NCBI GenBank assembly: GCA_029225065.1
Contig: JAQXVT010000013.1
Coordinates: forward strand, 1 to 35,089
Direction of reading: 5' to 3'
DNA: 35,089 bases
From: Lachnospiraceae bacterium
Lineage (GTDB): Bacteria > Bacillota > Clostridia > Lachnospirales > Lachnospiraceae
Position 1 is the first letter of the stretch. Each line of letters begins with the position of its first letter. Shown one piece after another: positions 23,539-32,435 of this stretch. A program made the position numbers and the translations under genes. The notes under the pieces were generated by a model that had not been told where the DNA came from, ran no database searches, and saw only the letters and a list, made by a program, of their open reading frames with translations.

Positions 23539-24735
23539 ATGAAAAAGTGTACGAAACTGATCCTTGCAGCAACAACGATGGTTACACTGGGGGCATTTAG
23601 CGGCCTTGCAGCAAATGCAGAGGAGACTACAGTCAAAGCCGGATTTATTTTCCTGCATGACGAGAACTCTACTTATGACCTGAACTTCATCAACGCAGCA
23701 AAAGAGGCGTGCGAGAAGATGGGCATCGAGTATGTATTCAAGACCGGTATTCCAGAGGGCCAGGAGTGCTACGAGGCAGCATGTGAGCTTGCAGATGAAG
23801 GCTGCAATTTCGTATTTGCAGACAGTTTTGGCCATGAGGATTATATTATTGAGGCAGCAAGAGAGTTCCCGGATGTTCAGTTCTGCCACGCAACCGGTAC
23901 AAAGGCACACACCGAGGAGATGGACAACTTCCACAATGCATTTGCTTCCATCTATGAGGGACGTTACCTGGCAGGTGTTGCAGCAGGAATGAAGCTGAAC
24001 GAGATGATCGCTGACGGCACAATTACAGAAGACCAGGCAAAGATGGGCTACGTTGGAGCTTATACTTATGCAGAGGTTATTTCCGGTTACACTTCTTTCT
24101 TCCTTGGCGCACGTTCCGTATGCCCGAGCGTTACGATGGAAGTTACTTTCACAGGATCCTGGTATGATGAGACCGCTGAGAAAGAAGGCGCAAACAAACT
24201 GATCGAGGATGGCTGCGTACTGATCAGCCAGCATGCAGATTCCATGGGTGCCCCGACCGCATGCGAGACCGCAGGCGTTCCGGATGTTTCCTATAACGGA
24301 AGCACTGAGAGTGCATGCCCGAACACTTTCATCGTTTCTTCCAGAATTGACTGGGCTCCGTACTTTGAGTATGCAATGGGCTGTGTAGAAAGCGGCGACG
24401 AGATCGCAGCAGACTGGACCGGAGATCTTTCTACGGGATCTGTTGTACTGACCAGCCTTGGTACCGCAGCAGCTGAGGGCACACAGGAAGCAATCGATGA
24501 GGTTACCGCAAAGCTTGAGTCCGGTGAGATCCATGTATTTGATATTGATACCTTCACCGTAAACGGCGAGAAGCTTGAGAGCTACATGGCAGACGTTGAT
24601 ACCGATGCAGATTACGAGGGTGACCATGAGGCAGTATCTGACGGATACTTCCACGAGTCTGCAGAGGGTTATCGTTCCGCTCCGTACTTTGATGTACAGA
24701 TCGATGATATTTCACTTCTTGATACCGCATTCTAA
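23539..24735 (+). CDS. BMP-family nucleoside-binding protein of an ABC importer
   Basis: 398 residues from ATG 23539 (MKKCTKLILAATT), with AAAGGGAG 8-15 bases upstream. BMP (PnrA-like) proteins bind purine nucleosides outside the cell and hand them to the permease; B. subtilis NupN is a relative. Seen: a signal peptide, the fold opening TVKAGFIFLHDENSTYDLNFINAAKEAC, the Asn/Phe-rich nucleoside site start, and the FADSFGHEDYI segment. The signal ends LAANAEE and has an A-x-A signal-peptidase-I site but no lipobox Cys, which is unusual because most Gram-positive members are lipoproteins. The gene is controlled by the upstream purine riboswitch. Codons are strongly biased, suggesting high expression. 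Confidence 0.9.
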   Translation: MKKCTKLILAATTMVTLGAFSGLAANAEETTVKAGFIFLHDENSTYDLNFINAAKEACEKMGIEYVFKTGIPEGQECYEAACELADEGCNFVFADSFGHEDYIIEAAREFPDVQFCHATGTKAHTEEMDNFHNAFASIYEGRYLAGVAAGMKLNEMIADGTITEDQAKMGYVGAYTYAEVISGYTSFFLGARSVCPSVTMEVTFTGSWYDETAEKEGANKLIEDGCVLISQHADSMGAPTACETAGVPDVSYNGSTESACPNTFIVSSRIDWAPYFEYAMGCVESGDEIAADWTGDLSTGSVVLTSLGTAAAEGTQEAIDEVTAKLESGEIHVFDIDTFTVNGEKLESYMADVDTDADYEGDHEAVSDGYFHESAEGYRSAPYFDVQIDDISLLDTAF

Positions 24736-24773
24736 TCCGGTACAGGAATCCGCTTCAGTGTGAAGCACAATGA

Positions 24774-24808
24774 GCGGTGCAGCGAATTTCGCCGCACCGC
24801 ATTTTTAT
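24774..24808 (+). terminator. Attenuating terminator after the binding-protein gene
   Basis: GCGGTGC (24774-24780) / GCACCGC (24794-24800) with an inner GCGA/TCGC, then ATTTTTAT. The operon continues beyond it, so it probably lets only part of transcription through, favouring binding protein over transporter. Confidence 0.75.
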
Positions 24809-24835
24809 GTAAAAGGTAAACAGTTCAGGACACAA

Positions 24836-24893
24836 GAAAATGGAAAAGCAGATCACAGCAAATTTATTTGCTGTGGGCTGCATTTCCATTTTC
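24836..24893 (+). promoter_or_regulatory. Long stable hairpin in the intercistronic region
   Basis: Arms: GAAAATGGAAA-A-GCAG (24836-24851) with CTGC-A-TTTCCATTTTC (24878-24893), and inside CACAGCAAAT (24854-24863) with ATTTGCTGTG (24866-24875). About 25 base pairs in all. It sits 60-120 bases before the ATPase start; likely a stability or processing element for the two message halves. Confidence 0.7.
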
Positions 24894-24969
24894 GGAGCAA
24901 ACGTGTCTGCGGATTGGGGCCGGAACGTCCGGTACCAGCCAGAATGAAAGGCAGAAGGAGGAACAACTC

Positions 24970-26502
24970 GTGGAGGGCAAAACGGCTGCGGTGACACTGA
25001 AAAATATCACCAAAAAATTCGGCCCGGTCGTGGCAAACGACAAGGTATGTCTCGACATTTACAAAGGCGAGATCCTGGCGCTGCTGGGGGAAAACGGCAG
25101 CGGCAAGACGACACTGATGAATATGCTTTCCGGGATTTATTTTCCGGATGAGGGACAGATTTTTATAAATGGAAAAGAGACGGTGATTCGTTCTCCGAAA
25201 GATGCATTTGCGCAGGGAATCGGCATGGTGCACCAGCATTTCAAGCTGATTGATGTGCTTAGCGCGGCAGAAAATATCGTGCTCGGTATGCCAGGCAGAC
25301 TGAATCTGAAGCAGGCGACGGAAAAGATCCGCTCGATCTGCAGCAGGTACGGATTTGAGGTAGATCCGGAGCAGAAGATCTACAGCATGTCCGTTTCACA
25401 GAAACAGACCGTCGAGATCATCAAGGTGCTCTACCGCGGTGCGGACATCCTGATCCTCGATGAGCCGACGGCGGTACTGACCCCGCAGGAGACCGAAAAG
25501 CTGTTTGCGGTGCTTCGCAACATGCGTGACGACGGGAAATCGATCGTCATCATCACTCACAAAATGCATGAGGTGGAGAGCCTCTCTGACCGTGTGGCGG
25601 TACTGCGGCGCGGCTGTTTCGTCGGTGATATGATGACGAAGGATACGAACGCGCAGGAGATGACCGATATGATGGTTGGCCATAAGGTTACCTTAAACAT
25701 CACAAGACCGGAGCCGGTAAATCCGCAGCCGCGTCTGGAGGTAAAGGGTCTGACGGTGCGCAGTGAAGAAGGAATCGTGAAGTTAAAAGACGTATCCTTT
25801 ACGGCTCGCAGCGGCGAGATCCTTGGTATTGCCGGAATTTCCGGCTGCGGTCAGAAGGAGCTGCTGGAGGCGATCGCCGGACTGCAGCCGACGGAAAGCG
25901 GTTCGGTTGTCTATATTGAAGAGGACGGCACGCGGGAGGAGTTGCTTGGAAAAGATCCGCAGAAGATCATGGATCTTGGCGTTTCCCTTTCCTTTGTCCC
26001 GGAGGACCGCCTTGGTATGGGACTGGTCGGCGATATGGATCTGACGGACAACATGATGCTCCGTTCGTTCCGTCGGGGACATTCCATGTTTACGGACCGG
26101 AAGACACCGAAAAAGCTGGCGAAAACCGTTGTCAGTGAGCTCGAGGTATCGACACCGGGACTTTCGACGCCAGTGCGCAGACTTTCCGGCGGAAATGTGC
26201 AGAAGGTTCTGGTCGGAAGAGAGATCTCCTCTGATCCGACTGTTCTGATGACAGCGTACGCGGTGCGCGGACTCGACATCAACTCCTCCTATACGATCTA
26301 CAACCTGATCAACGCGCAGAAGGAAAAGGGTGTGGCAGTCATTTTCGTAGGTGAGGACCTGGACGTACTGCTGGAGCTTTCGGACCGGATTCTTGTGCTG
26401 TGCGGCGGCGAGGTCAGCGGAATCGTAGATGGAAGAACTGCGGATAAAAATACCGTCGGCATGATGATGACGCGTGTGGGAGGTACGAAGAATGAACAGT
26501 AA
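24970..26502 (+). CDS. Nucleoside ABC importer ATPase with two nucleotide-binding domains
   Basis: 510 residues from GTG 24970 (AAGGAGG at 24955-24961). An upstream in-frame start at 24868 would run through the intercistronic hairpin. It has two fused ABC domains as in NupO/sugar-type ATPases. NBD1: Walker A GENGSGKT (40-47), signature MSVSQKQTVEI, Walker B ILILDEPTAVL, switch His in IIITHKMHEVE. NBD2: degenerate Walker A GISGCGQKEL, signature LSGGN (405-409), Walker B region VLMTAYAVRGLD. In NBD2 the usual (Q)PTRGLD is AVRGLD, so catalysis probably rests on NBD1, as is common in this family. It energises purine-nucleoside uptake with the two permeases downstream, which overlap in reading. 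Confidence 0.93.
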   Translation: MEGKTAAVTLKNITKKFGPVVANDKVCLDIYKGEILALLGENGSGKTTLMNMLSGIYFPDEGQIFINGKETVIRSPKDAFAQGIGMVHQHFKLIDVLSAAENIVLGMPGRLNLKQATEKIRSICSRYGFEVDPEQKIYSMSVSQKQTVEIIKVLYRGADILILDEPTAVLTPQETEKLFAVLRNMRDDGKSIVIITHKMHEVESLSDRVAVLRRGCFVGDMMTKDTNAQEMTDMMVGHKVTLNITRPEPVNPQPRLEVKGLTVRSEEGIVKLKDVSFTARSGEILGIAGISGCGQKELLEAIAGLQPTESGSVVYIEEDGTREELLGKDPQKIMDLGVSLSFVPEDRLGMGLVGDMDLTDNMMLRSFRRGHSMFTDRKTPKKLAKTVVSELEVSTPGLSTPVRRLSGGNVQKVLVGREISSDPTVLMTAYAVRGLDINSSYTIYNLINAQKEKGVAVIFVGEDLDVLLELSDRILVLCGGEVSGIVDGRTADKNTVGMMMTRVGGTKNEQ

Positions 26503-27604
26503 AGCAAAAGATCCGCTTTTTAATATTGTAAAGAGAGACGTGCTTCCGTGGTATCAGACTCTTGGAATCCGTCTTCTGGCGATTGTGGCGGCGCTGATCG
26601 TCTGCGCAATTGTTACGACGATCACGACCGGAATCAATCCGCTTGAGGTATACAGTACGATCTTCCTCGGAGCATTTGGTACGGCGCGAAAGACCTGGAT
26701 TACCTTTCAGAATGTGGCAATTCTGCTGCTGATCTCCCTGGCGCTGACACCGGCATTCCGGATGCGGTTCTGGAACATCGGAGGTGAGGGACAGGTGCTG
26801 ATCGGCGGTCTGGCATCGGCGGCCTGCATGATCTGTCTGGCTGATAAGCTTCCAAACGTGGTGGTAATCATTCTGATGATTGCCGCAAGTATCGGAGCAG
26901 GTGCGCTGTGGGGCGCGATTCCGGCATTTTTCAAGGCAAAATGGAACACCAACGAGACACTGTCGACTCTGATGATGAACTATATTGCGACCCAGCTGGT
27001 AGCATTTTACACGATCGTGTGGGAGATGCCGAAGGGCTCCGGAAAGATCGGTATCATCAATCAGAAGACGAACATCGGCTGGCTGCCGGAAGTGTTCGGT
27101 TCCAAATATCTGCTGAGCATTATTGTGGCGGTGATTGTGACCGTCCTCATGTATATTTATTTTACGTACAGCAAGCAGGGCTATGAAATCTCTGTTGTCG
27201 GCGAGAGTGTACAGACGGCGCGCTACGTCGGCATCAAGGTAGAAAAGGTTATTATCCGTACAATGCTGATTTCCGGCGGTATCTGCGGTCTGGTCGGTCT
27301 GCTGTTAGTCGGCGGCATCAACCATACCGTGACGACCACAATCGCGAACGGACAGGGCTTTACCGCTGTTATGGTATCGTGGATGGCAAAATTCAATCCG
27401 TTTGCGATGATTTTCACAAGCTTCCTGATCATTTTCATGAATCGTGGAGCAAGTGAGATCTCCACGGCATTTGGTCTGAACCAGTCGTTTGGAGATATTC
27501 TGACCGGAATAATCCTGTTTTTCATCATCGGATGTGAGTTCTTCATTTCGTATCAGATTCACTTCCGGAAAAAATCGGAGAGGAGCGTGAAAGTCAATGA
27601 TTAA
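26492..27604 (+). CDS. Nucleoside ABC importer permease 1 (NupP-like)
   Basis: 370 residues from ATG 26492 (MNSKAKDPLFNIVKRDVLPW), with GGGAGG 11 bases upstream, overlapping the ATPase end by 11 bases. BPD_transp_2 (branched-chain/ribose-type) permease: about nine helices, for example LLAIVAALIVCAIVTTITTG, and the conserved FRMRFWNIGGEGQVLIGGLASA block that contacts the ATPase/substrate path. Also seen is the cytosolic loop GYEISVVGESVQTARYVGIKV, the EAA-like coupling element. It pairs with the next gene to make the channel. Substrate inferred from the BMP protein and riboswitch. Confidence 0.92.
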   Translation: MNSKAKDPLFNIVKRDVLPWYQTLGIRLLAIVAALIVCAIVTTITTGINPLEVYSTIFLGAFGTARKTWITFQNVAILLLISLALTPAFRMRFWNIGGEGQVLIGGLASAACMICLADKLPNVVVIILMIAASIGAGALWGAIPAFFKAKWNTNETLSTLMMNYIATQLVAFYTIVWEMPKGSGKIGIINQKTNIGWLPEVFGSKYLLSIIVAVIVTVLMYIYFTYSKQGYEISVVGESVQTARYVGIKVEKVIIRTMLISGGICGLVGLLLVGGINHTVTTTIANGQGFTAVMVSWMAKFNPFAMIFTSFLIIFMNRGASEISTAFGLNQSFGDILTGIILFFIIGCEFFISYQIHFRKKSERSVKVND

Positions 27605-28586
27605 TCTTGCGGCATTTATTCCAAGAGCAGTAGTGCAGGGCATTCCGCTTCTGTTCGGAAGTACGGGAGAAATCCTGACTGAGAAATCCGGAAACTTAAA
27701 CCTGGGAATCCCAGGCGTCATGTATGTCGGCGCAATCAGTGGTGTCATCGGTTCATTTTTCTATGAGCAGTCGACGGACAACATGAATGGTGTGCTCGCG
27801 ATTCTGATTCCGGTGCTCTGCTGTCTGGGCGCTTCCTTCCTGATGGGACTTCTGTACAGCTTCCTGACCGTAACGCTGCGTGCAAATCAGAACGTAACCG
27901 GTCTTGCAATGACAACGTTCGGTGTTGGTTTCGGAAACTTTTTCGGAGGTTCACTGATTAAGCTTTCCGGCAGCGACGTGCCGTCGATCGCACTTTCAGC
28001 GACGAGCAGCTATTTCAGTAAATCCCTGCCGTTTGCAGACAGTCTTGGCTGGTTTGGAAAGGTATTTCTTTCCTACGGCTTTTTGGCGTACGCGGCAATC
28101 GTAATCGCAATCATCTGTGCTTACGTGCTGAATCATACGCGTGTGGGACTTCATTTAAGAGCAGTCGGCGAGGATCCGGCAGCGGCAGATGCGGCTGGCA
28201 TTAACGTTACAAAGTATAAGTATCTTTCCACCTGCATCGGCTGTATGATCGCAGGACTCGGCGGACTTTACTACGTTATGGATTACGCCTGCGGCGTATG
28301 GTCCAACGATGCATTCGGTGACCGCGGCTGGCTGGCAATCGCGCTCGTTATCTTCACGATCTGGCGTCCGGTTGTGAGCATTTTCTCCTCGATCTTTTTC
28401 GGAGGACTGTACATTCTGTATCTCTACATCCCGACCGGAATGGATCACATGGAATTCCAGGAGCTTTACAAGATGATTCCGTACGTGGTTACGCTCGTCG
28501 TACTGGTGCTGACCAGCATGCGCAACAAGCGAGAGAATCAGCCGCCGAAATCACTGGGACAGTCGTATTTCCGTGAGGAGCGGTAA
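27597..28586 (+). CDS. Nucleoside ABC importer permease 2 (NupQ-like)
   Basis: 329 residues from ATG 27597, overlapping the previous gene by 8 bases, with GGAGAGG in front. Second BPD_transp_2 permease: STGEILTEKSGNLNLGIPGVMYVGA near the N-terminus is the family's signature, and the coupling loop is VGLHLRAVGEDPAAADAAGINV. About nine helices. It forms a heterodimer with permease 1; the set NBD-permease-permease with a BMP protein is complete. A terminator follows at 28672-28725. Confidence 0.92.
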   Translation: MINLAAFIPRAVVQGIPLLFGSTGEILTEKSGNLNLGIPGVMYVGAISGVIGSFFYEQSTDNMNGVLAILIPVLCCLGASFLMGLLYSFLTVTLRANQNVTGLAMTTFGVGFGNFFGGSLIKLSGSDVPSIALSATSSYFSKSLPFADSLGWFGKVFLSYGFLAYAAIVIAIICAYVLNHTRVGLHLRAVGEDPAAADAAGINVTKYKYLSTCIGCMIAGLGGLYYVMDYACGVWSNDAFGDRGWLAIALVIFTIWRPVVSIFSSIFFGGLYILYLYIPTGMDHMEFQELYKMIPYVVTLVVLVLTSMRNKRENQPPKSLGQSYFREER

Positions 28587-28671
28587 AGCGCGGTGCATCT
28601 CCTCCAAGCTGTCTGGGAAACATAGGAGGAAGTGTGAGGGCAAGCTTTAGCATCAATGCAAAGTATATGGA

Positions 28672-28725
28672 AAAAGGTGTCTTTTCGCCGAAAATAAAAC
28701 CGGGGAAAAGACACCTTTTATTTGC
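28672..28725 (+). terminator. Terminator of the nucleoside-import operon
   Basis: A perfect 15-bp stem AAAAGGTGTCTTTTC (28672-28686) / GAAAAGACACCTTTT (28705-28719), 18-base loop, then ATTT. Confidence 0.88.
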
Positions 28726-28791
28726 CAAAAACGGGAAAAAGCAAGAAAGAGCTAATGGACAGAAAATTTCGCAGGGAAGAAGAAAGAGTAC

Positions 28792-28819
28792 TTGCGATAA
28801 GAAGAAAGTATGTTAGAAT
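28792..28819 (+). promoter_or_regulatory. Sigma-A promoter of pepF
   Basis: TTGCGA (28792-28797), 16-base spacer, TAGAAT (28814-28819); about 165 bases before the GTG start. Confidence 0.6.
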
Positions 28820-28986
28820 AGGGATTACGTGACAGATCGCAGCGAATCAGACGCCATCAAAGATCTGTCTGCCGGACAAAAACGAAGCGAAAGAGAAAAA
28901 GAACAAAACGAAAAAAACAAGACGGAAAAGCAAAACAGACATTTACAGGGAGCCGTGATAAAAGCGGCAGAAAGGTGTAAAACAAG

Positions 28987-30783
28987 GTGAAACGACAGGA
29001 ACAGCAAATAGAAAACACCTGGAAGCTGGAGGATATCTATGCTTCACAGGAATCATATGACAAAGACGTGGCGACGCTGAAGGCACAGATTTCAGAGTTT
29101 GCCGGATACAAGGGAAAAATCAGTGACGGCCCGCAGATGCTGCTTAAGATTTTGAAAAAGAGAGAGACAATGGCAGAGATCATGAGCCGTTTGATCGTTT
29201 ACTCAAATCAGCATTACCACGAGGACACCGGAAACGCCGTGTATCAGAAACTGGTCGGAGAGGCGCAGACGCTTTCTGTACATTTCTCGCAGGCATGTGC
29301 GTGGGTGGAGCCGGAGCTTCTGGCACTGGAGCCGGAGCGGCTTGAGGCGTATTTTGAAGAGCTGCCGGAGCTGGAGGATTACCGCAGAACGATCACGCAG
29401 GTGACGAGAATGCGCAGCCACATCCTGGATGCGGCGACGGAAGCACTGCTGGCGAAGGTGGAAGAGGTCGCAGAAGGACCGTCGAACATCTTCTCCATGT
29501 TCAACAATGCGGATGTGCGGTTCCCGGATGTGGTGGGAGAGGATGACAAAAAGCATCCTCTGACGATTGGAAGTTACATTTCTTATATGGAAAGTAATGA
29601 CCGGAGTCTTCGAAAATCAGCATTTCAGGGTCTTTATTCGACGTACGCACAGTATAAAAATACCGTTTCCGCCCTGTATCAGGCGAATGCGAAGCAGGCG
29701 GATTTCTTTGCAAAGCAGAGAGGGTATCAGGATGCAAGGGAAGCAGCGCTGGATGCAAATGCGATCCCGGTTTCCGTATATGACAATCTGATCGAGGCGA
29801 TCCACGAGAAGCTTCCGCTGATGCACCGCTACGTGCAGCTGCGCAGCAAGATGATGGAGTTAGACGATCTGCACATGTACGATGTGTATGCGCCGCTTGT
29901 GAAAATGCCGGAGAAAACGTATTCGTTTGAGGAGGCAAAGGAGATTGTAAAGCGTGGCCTTTCACCGCTTGGGGAGGATTATACCGCGCTTCTGCAGGAA
30001 GGGTTTGACAACCGCTGGATCGACGTTTATGAAAACGAAGGAAAACGAACGGGCGCGTATTCCTGGGGCGCTTACGGCACGCATCCGTACGTGCTGCTGA
30101 ATTACCACGGAAGACTGGGCGATGTCTTTACGCTGGCGCATGAGATGGGGCATTCCCTGCATACCTGGCATTCGAACCATGCGCAGCCGTATCGCTACGC
30201 TTCCTACCGTATTTTCGTCGCGGAGGTGGCTTCGACGTGCAACGAGGCGCTGTTGATCCATGATCTTCTTGGCCGCACGGAGGATGAGACGGAGAAAAAA
30301 TATCTGATCAACTATTTCCTTGATCAGTTCAAAGCGACGATGTATCGCCAGACCATGTTTGCGGAATTCGAGCGCATCACACATCAGGCGGTATCGCGCG
30401 GTGAGACGCTGACGGCAGAAGGGCTGTATGAGACGTACCTGAAGCTGAATCAGGATTATTTTGGCCCATCGATGACAGTGGATCAGGAAATCGGCTATGA
30501 GTGGGAGCGCATTCCGCATTTCTATACGCCATTCTACGTTTATCAGTACGCGACGGGATTTGCGGCGGCGATCGCGATCAGCAGCAAAATCCTTGCCGGG
30601 GAGCCGGGCATTGTGGAAAAATACAAGAAGTTTTTGAACAGCGGAAGCTCCATGGATCCGATCGATCTTTTGAAAATCTGTGGCGTCGATATGTCTTCTC
30701 CGCAGCCGGTGCTGGATGCGCTTGGTGTGTTTGAGGAATATCTTGTAAAAATGGAACTGGAAATGTCAGAAAAAGAAGCGTAG
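28987..30783 (+). CDS. pepF: Oligoendopeptidase F (M3B metallopeptidase)
   Basis: 598 residues, the usual PepF length. Start GTG 28987 has AAAGGTG about 8 bases upstream and gives the conserved N-terminus ENTWKLEDIY. The zinc site is His385-Glu386-x-x-His389 (AHEMGHSLHTW) with the third ligand Glu413 in FVAEVASTCNEALL. The N-terminal helical cap (~10-190) precedes the catalytic M3 domain. It is cytosolic (no signal) and cuts peptides of roughly 7-17 residues, finishing the work of Clp/Lon or imported peptides. It has its own promoter; no peptide transporter is adjacent. Confidence 0.95.
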   Translation: MKRQEQQIENTWKLEDIYASQESYDKDVATLKAQISEFAGYKGKISDGPQMLLKILKKRETMAEIMSRLIVYSNQHYHEDTGNAVYQKLVGEAQTLSVHFSQACAWVEPELLALEPERLEAYFEELPELEDYRRTITQVTRMRSHILDAATEALLAKVEEVAEGPSNIFSMFNNADVRFPDVVGEDDKKHPLTIGSYISYMESNDRSLRKSAFQGLYSTYAQYKNTVSALYQANAKQADFFAKQRGYQDAREAALDANAIPVSVYDNLIEAIHEKLPLMHRYVQLRSKMMELDDLHMYDVYAPLVKMPEKTYSFEEAKEIVKRGLSPLGEDYTALLQEGFDNRWIDVYENEGKRTGAYSWGAYGTHPYVLLNYHGRLGDVFTLAHEMGHSLHTWHSNHAQPYRYASYRIFVAEVASTCNEALLIHDLLGRTEDETEKKYLINYFLDQFKATMYRQTMFAEFERITHQAVSRGETLTAEGLYETYLKLNQDYFGPSMTVDQEIGYEWERIPHFYTPFYVYQYATGFAAAIAISSKILAGEPGIVEKYKKFLNSGSSMDPIDLLKICGVDMSSPQPVLDALGVFEEYLVKMELEMSEKEA

Positions 30784-30868
30784 TACGAGCAGTAACTGTT
30801 TTGGTGACAATTATTTTTGACAGTAATGTACGTGGAACTGCCGATAAGTATGGCAGAATGGAGAAAAT

Positions 30869-32221
30869 ATGGAAAAACAATTTGTATGTGATATGACGAC
30901 CGGAAACGAGACCTCGCTTCTGATTCGTTTTTCACTTCCGATGCTGTTTGGAAACGTTTTTCAGCAGTTTTACAACATGGTGGACTCGATCGTGGTTGGA
31001 AACTACGTCGGAAAAAATGCGCTGGCGGCGGTCGGCATGACATCTTCCCTGACATTTTTCTATTTTTCCCTGTGCAACGGGTTTGCGACAGGAGCAGGCG
31101 TGCTGATGTCGCAGTACTTCGGTATGAAAAATGAAAAACGTGTCAAGGATGCACTCGGCAACTCGATTTATCTGATGTTTGGAATGGGAATCCTGGTGAG
31201 TATCATTTCTGTGCTTCTGGCGAGGCCGATTCTGACGCTTTTAAATACACCGGAGTCGATTTTTGATGACGCACTTCTGTATACGCGCATTGTGTGCGGC
31301 GGTGTGCTTTCTGTCGTGCTCTACAATGGCATTTCGGCGATGCTGCGGGCACTGGGCGATTCCGTTACGCCGCTGATTTTTCTGATCATCGCAAGTATTT
31401 TAAATGTGATCGGAGATTTGCTCTTTGTGCTCGTTTTCCACATGGGTGTGGCAGGGGTGGCAGTGGCGACAATTGTGGCACAGACCCTGTCGGCGCTTGG
31501 ATGTATCGTCTATGCGGTACTCAAAAATCCATATTTTCGACTGAAAAAGGAAAATATGAAGCCGGATAAAATGCTGCTGAAGAAATGCTTAAAATTGGGC
31601 ATCCCGTTCGGCATGCAGGGAAGCCTGATTGCGTTGTCCTGCATTGCCCTCCAGTCGGTCATCAACCGGTTCGGCGAGAATGTCATCGCAGCATTTGCGG
31701 CGACCTCAAGAATCGAGCAGCTGGTGCAGCAGCCGTACAATTCCCTTGGCACCGCGGTGGCGACGTTTACGGCGCAGAATCTCGGTGCCAGAAATGTGGA
31801 GCGTGTCAAACGCGGCTACTGGCGCTCAGCGATGCTGGTCGTCATTTTCAGCCTTTTTATGTGCGCGGCGATGTTCCTCTGGGGCAGCTCATTTGTCGGC
31901 ATTTTCGTCGATGACGCGGAGGTTATCGCGATCGGCGGCCGTGCAATTCGCATCACGAGCCTGTTCTATATCCCACTTGGCATGATTTATGTGGCACGCA
32001 GTCTCTTAAACGGTGCGGGCGATTCGATGTTTGCCTTTATCAGCGGACTCGCTGAGGTCGTCGGCCGAATCGGCTTTTCCCTTGGCCTTGCGGCGATCCC
32101 AGCGCTCAGCTACTGGGCCGTCTGGTACACGACCGGCCTGACCTGGCTGATTACCGGCGCGGTGTGCATGCTGCGGTATGCGCAGGGGAAGTGGAAGAAG
32201 ATTGTGCTGGTGGAGCGGTAA
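30869..32221 (+). CDS. MATE-family multidrug/Na+ antiporter
   Basis: 450 residues with twelve predicted membrane helices and two MatE repeats (~15-175 and ~235-400). Typical blocks: SLLIRFSLPMLFGNVFQQFYNMVDSIVVGNYVG at the start of repeat 1, and KLGIPFGMQGSLIALSCIALQSVINRFG at the start of repeat 2. MATE proteins export cationic drugs or metabolites in exchange for Na+ or H+; the substrate is not predictable. ATG 30869 has TGGAGA 5-10 bases upstream. The gene is 85 bases after pepF in the same direction; a TTGACA at ~30816 suggests its own promoter, though no good -10 is at 17 bases. Confidence 0.93.
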   Translation: MEKQFVCDMTTGNETSLLIRFSLPMLFGNVFQQFYNMVDSIVVGNYVGKNALAAVGMTSSLTFFYFSLCNGFATGAGVLMSQYFGMKNEKRVKDALGNSIYLMFGMGILVSIISVLLARPILTLLNTPESIFDDALLYTRIVCGGVLSVVLYNGISAMLRALGDSVTPLIFLIIASILNVIGDLLFVLVFHMGVAGVAVATIVAQTLSALGCIVYAVLKNPYFRLKKENMKPDKMLLKKCLKLGIPFGMQGSLIALSCIALQSVINRFGENVIAAFAATSRIEQLVQQPYNSLGTAVATFTAQNLGARNVERVKRGYWRSAMLVVIFSLFMCAAMFLWGSSFVGIFVDDAEVIAIGGRAIRITSLFYIPLGMIYVARSLLNGAGDSMFAFISGLAEVVGRIGFSLGLAAIPALSYWAVWYTTGLTWLITGAVCMLRYAQGKWKKIVLVER

Positions 32222-32247
32222 AATTTGGCTATAAGATTGATTAGATT

Positions 32248-32358
32248 GTGAATGAAAATGATCTGGCTCATCTGTATTTGAATTTGAATGGCGATGGAGC
32301 GATGTATGAGTTCTCCGAAGAAATGTTAAAGAATGGCCTGGTGGATATTCGCAAATAA
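32248..32358 (+). pseudogene. Remnant C-terminal coding fragment (36 codons)
   Basis: An open frame from GTG 32248 to TAA 32356-32358 reads NENDLAHLYLNLNGDGAMYEFSEEM... and ends VDIRK. Its composition is protein-like, but there is no ribosome-binding site and a TAG lies two codons upstream. It looks like the end of a decayed gene, or a very small orphan gene with a poor start. A terminator-like hairpin follows directly. Confidence 0.4.
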
Positions 32359-32362
32359 AATA

Positions 32363-32435
32363 ATATGCTGTCTGTTATCGATGATAATCCGGATCCATGT
32401 ATGAGATTATTGCGATGACAGGCAGCATATTTTAT
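32363..32435 (+). terminator. Terminator-like hairpin
   Basis: An 18-bp stem 32363-32380 / 32413-32430 (ATATGCTGTCTGTTATCG against CGATGACAGGCAGCATAT), complete if two G-U pairs are allowed, followed by TTTATGC. It probably served both the fragment before it and the MATE transcript. Confidence 0.65.

Larger units (their letters stand above)
28587..28986. other. Intergenic region: operon end, then pepF promoter and leader
   Basis: 400 bases. It holds the terminator at 28672-28725, the promoter at 28792-28819 and a purine-rich ~160-base leader (runs of GAAAAAG/ACGAAA). I see no coding sequence and no known riboswitch in it. Confidence 0.6.

Noticed and set aside
23380-24654. 424-codon reverse open frame opposite the BMP gene
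   Set aside because: A shadow of a highly codon-biased gene: Cys- and Leu-rich nonsense, no start signal, and it overlaps the riboswitch terminator.
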